Source of the DNA: Holophagales bacterium
GTDB lineage: Bacteria > Acidobacteriota > Thermoanaerobaculia > UBA5066
NCBI GenBank assembly: GCA_016714815.1
Contig: JADKBZ010000001.1
Location: forward strand, 682,001 to 746,000
Reading direction: 5' to 3'
DNA: 64,000 nt
Part shown: one piece after another, positions 61,895 to 64,000 of the stretch
How positions within the stretch are numbered: the first letter of the stretch is position 1
Layout of the letters: each line of letters opens with the position of its first letter
Translations under genes and position numbers: made by a program
The notes under the pieces: model-generated
Databases searched by the model: none
Seen by the model: the letters and a program-made list of their open reading frames with translations, nothing else
What the model was told of the DNA's origin: nothing

Positions 61895-63172
61895 GTGCGC
61901 ACACGTCGAAACGGAAGAGCTCACTTCGCCCTCGCGGCGTTCGCCCTCTCCGCGGCGGCCTCCGTCGTGCGAGCGGACGACTACCGGACTCCCCATGCGG
62001 GAGAGGTCGCGGTCGGCACGATCTTCGGCAACGAGGTGCGGGCGCCGAAGCGCGACCGGGGGCGCATCACCTACCTCAACCTCGGGGCCGTCCTTCTCTC
62101 CGGCGGCCCCGACGGTCTCGGCTTCGGGCCGGCGGGCGGGGCGTACTTCTGGCGCGCTCCCGAGGAGGGGGATAGCCGTTTCCGTGCGGTCGTCGCGGGG
62201 ATCGCCAACGAGCTCCGCTGGGACAAAACGATCTCCGAGAACAAGGTCGTCGCGCTCGTCGCGTCGTTCGACAGCCTGACGCCCCCGTGGGCGCGCTCCA
62301 CGTACGTGCAGGGGGAACGGCAGCTCTCCGGGGAGCTCGAGTGGTACCAGGCGCGCCTCGGGACCGGTCTCGCCGCGCACGGGAGGATCGGACCGGGCGC
62401 GATCGACAACGCGCTCGACGTCGCCCTGTCGATCGAGGCTGGAAACCTCTGGTTCCGGGAGGGGGACGACACCGATCCGACCTTCGTCCTGCCGACGAAC
62501 ACCTTCGAGACGCGGGGGCACCTGCGGGTCCGCGCCGACGCCCTCGTGAGAAATATCGTGGAGCTGCCGCACCGGGGCTGGGCGGCCGGCGCCGACGGCG
62601 TCTGGGGGCGACGGAAGAACTGGAAGCCGTGGGGGATCCCGTCCGAGGGGCTCGAGACGGGAGGCTCGAACTGGCTTGCGGCGAGCGCCTTCGCGGTCGG
62701 CGCCACCGGCCTTCCAGGCCTTTCGGAGCGGCACAGCCTCGTCGCCATGGTGCACGCCGGGACCGGCTCGGACCTCGACCGCTTCTCCGCGTTCTGCCTC
62801 GGGAGCGGGTCGACGTGGGGCGACTTCGAGACGCTCTCCCGCGTCGTCCTTCCGGCGGCGGGCGTCGACGAGATCGCGACGGCGCGCTACGCGACCGTCG
62901 ACCTCGAGTACCGCTTCGAGCCGGTCTTCTTCCTCTACCTGCAGCTTCGCGGAACGCTCGCCTGGGCGGACGTACCGGTCCGGACGGAAACGGGGCTCGT
63001 CACGCGCACCGGCACCTTCCCCGCCGTCTCCGCCGGGTTCACGACCGGACTGCCGTGGAACCTGTCGATGGAATTCCTCGGCTCGTGGAACTTCGGTCTC
63101 GAAAGCACGGTGGACGGCCGCGTCGAGAAAGGGCGCGCGGGTTTCTTCGTTTCGGTGACGCGGGAGTTCTGA
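61895..63172 (+). CDS. Outer-membrane beta-barrel protein
   Basis: A 425-residue exported protein (signal peptide with AAFALSAAASVVRAD). Long alternating strands with turns are visible: GRITYLNLGAVLLSGGPDGL, RAVVAGIANELRWDKTISEN, NALDVALSIEAGNLWF, HSLVAMVHAGTGSDLDR, ATVDLEYRFEPVFFLYLQLR and a last strand KGRAGFFVSVTREF. This suggests a barrel of 14-16 strands. It shows no obvious relation to the two smaller barrels before it. The start is GTG with GGAGGG a few bases upstream. The function and any transported compound are unknown. Confidence 0.7.
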   Translation: MRTRRNGRAHFALAAFALSAAASVVRADDYRTPHAGEVAVGTIFGNEVRAPKRDRGRITYLNLGAVLLSGGPDGLGFGPAGGAYFWRAPEEGDSRFRAVVAGIANELRWDKTISENKVVALVASFDSLTPPWARSTYVQGERQLSGELEWYQARLGTGLAAHGRIGPGAIDNALDVALSIEAGNLWFREGDDTDPTFVLPTNTFETRGHLRVRADALVRNIVELPHRGWAAGADGVWGRRKNWKPWGIPSEGLETGGSNWLAASAFAVGATGLPGLSERHSLVAMVHAGTGSDLDRFSAFCLGSGSTWGDFETLSRVVLPAAGVDEIATARYATVDLEYRFEPVFFLYLQLRGTLAWADVPVRTETGLVTRTGTFPAVSAGFTTGLPWNLSMEFLGSWNFGLESTVDGRVEKGRAGFFVSVTREF

Positions 63173-63325
63173 CCCGGCGTGCGGGGCCGGGACGGCGCTC
63201 TCCTCACGATCCCTCGGGTCGACGGAGAGCCGGTCACGCACGGTCCGCCGTGACCCGACAGGTGTCTGGGGCCGGCGAGTGCGCTGGGGAGTCCGTGCGG
63301 GCGCGGTCCCTTCGTGACTTCGTCG

Positions 63326-64000
63326 TCACTTCGTCATCGCCACGAGGGCCGCGGCGTAGGCGCCCAGATCCCGGCCGCAGGCGCCGAGGAGGTTCCGGGC
63401 CCGCGCGCCGTCGAACGGGGCACCGTTCACGAAGACGCCGGAGCCGGATTCCGCGCGGCCGACGGGGACGGGAGTCCACGAGAGCCGGGCGGCGGCGGCC
63501 TCGAGCGCCGGCTGGCGCTCGGGAGGAACGGCGAAGACGAGCTCCTGCTCGCCCTGGGCCGCGGCGAGGAGGGCGAGCGGCGGCAGGGAGAGGCTCCGTG
63601 CGACCTGCAGGGCGCGCGGGTGGAGGAGCTCGGCGGGAGGCCGCGTCAGGCGGAGCGCGACCCCGTTCAGACGGGAGAGCTGGTCGAGGGTCGCCACGAG
63701 ACCGTCGCTCGTGTCCATCGCCGCCGAGGCGATGCGGCGGAGGGCGATGCCGTGCGCGATGCGGGGCGGCGGCACCAGGTCGTCCTCCGACAGGAGCGAT
63801 CCGCCGGCGAGGAGCGTCGAGGCGGCCAGCGCGGCGCCGAGGCCGAGCGGCCCGGCCGAGAAGAGGAGGTCGCCGGGGGAGATCCCCACGCGGGTCAGCT
63901 CGAAGCCACGCGGAACGGTCCCGGCCGCGGTGCACCCCACCGAGAGCTCGTCGCCCTCGTTCGTGTCGCCGCCGAGGACGAAGGTCCCCGCGGCGGACGC
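63326..64000 (-). CDS. thiL: Thiamine-monophosphate kinase, C-terminal part (5' end outside window)
   Basis: ThiL phosphorylates thiamine monophosphate to the active diphosphate. 224 residues are visible; the frame stays open to the window edge, so the N-terminus and start are outside. It belongs to the PurM/AIR-synthase-like fold. Visible marks are GGDTNEGDELSVGCTAAGTV (Mg/ATP region), TRVGISPGDLLFSAGPLGLG and AMDTSDGLVATLDQLSRL. The last has Thr where ThiL usually has Ile in the MDISDGL motif. A selenophosphate or hydrogenase-maturation relative is less likely. No TPP riboswitch can be judged because the leader is missing. Confidence 0.88.
   Translation of the reverse strand, partial: ASAAGTFVLGGDTNEGDELSVGCTAAGTVPRGFELTRVGISPGDLLFSAGPLGLGAALAASTLLAGGSLLSEDDLVPPPRIAHGIALRRIASAAMDTSDGLVATLDQLSRLNGVALRLTRPPAELLHPRALQVARSLSLPPLALLAAAQGEQELVFAVPPERQPALEAAAARLSWTPVPVGRAESGSGVFVNGAPFDGARARNLLGACGRDLGAYAAALVAMTK

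Overview
This 64 kb window is very GC-rich, gene-dense DNA from a Gram-negative bacterium. There are secreted lipoproteins, outer-membrane barrels, SurA-type chaperones and M16/S9 peptidases. The family mix points to Acidobacteriota, possibly a Thermoanaerobaculia-like lineage. That mix includes a double-length ThyX, DUF4388 and carboxypeptidase-regulatory repeat proteins, a 14-repeat propeller histidine kinase, a HAMP-linked Ser/Thr kinase, and EF-P with a PTARG loop. The placement is an inference; no rRNA or other taxonomic marker was compared. Both ends of the window cut genes: ahpF on the left and thiL on the right.

Layout, left to right. 1-5.9 kb: ahpF tail, a small secreted Trp/Gly/Arg-rich protein, the minus-strand set eno-ftsB-kynU, a secreted CAP-domain protein and a degenerate receiver. 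5.9-12.7 kb: thyX, an Rrf2/SUF-type regulator with a cysteine desulfurase, a cupredoxin overlapping a CACHE-HAMP Ser/Thr kinase, and phaR. 12.8-18.5 kb: a 1,387-residue beta-sandwich repeat protein and a porin. 18.5-28 kb: a DUF4388/HEAT protein, efp between inverted repeats, then mfd followed by two coupled peptidyl-prolyl isomerase genes. The second of these is fused to an outer-membrane barrel. 28-33.6 kb: a tightly coupled glycan operon of three GT2 enzymes, one GT4-like enzyme carrying a frameshift, and a polyprenyl sugar-phosphate transferase. 33.6-36.1 kb: serS followed directly by two serine tRNAs and a receiver-GGDEF protein.

36.2-40 kb: a MacA-like adaptor with two MacB-like permeases (the first frameshifted) and no ATPase. 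40-48 kb: an ArsB/SLC13-like permease, then proline iminopeptidase, a DPP4-like peptidase and an inactive/active M16 pair. 48-55.3 kb: a divergent esterase/ATP-grasp pair, a PAS protein, and a propeller histidine kinase lying between a broken copy and an intact copy of a membrane HEAT-like gene. 55.4-63.2 kb: amidohydrolase, VOC protein, a PEGA-like lipoprotein coupled to a 5'-nucleotidase, and three outer-membrane barrel proteins. 63.3-64 kb: thiL.

Two sequence-level themes run through the window. First, palindromes starting GGGGTCAGGT, and related arms with an ATCGTGTATT core, lie at gene ends and around single genes. They look like REP/BIME-type repeats. Second, many genes have a TAGAAT-, TAGACT- or TATNNT-like box 6-12 bases before the start codon, which suggests leaderless or very short-leader transcripts. 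Three genes are broken by one-base indels in G/C runs. These may be assembly errors rather than true pseudogenes.
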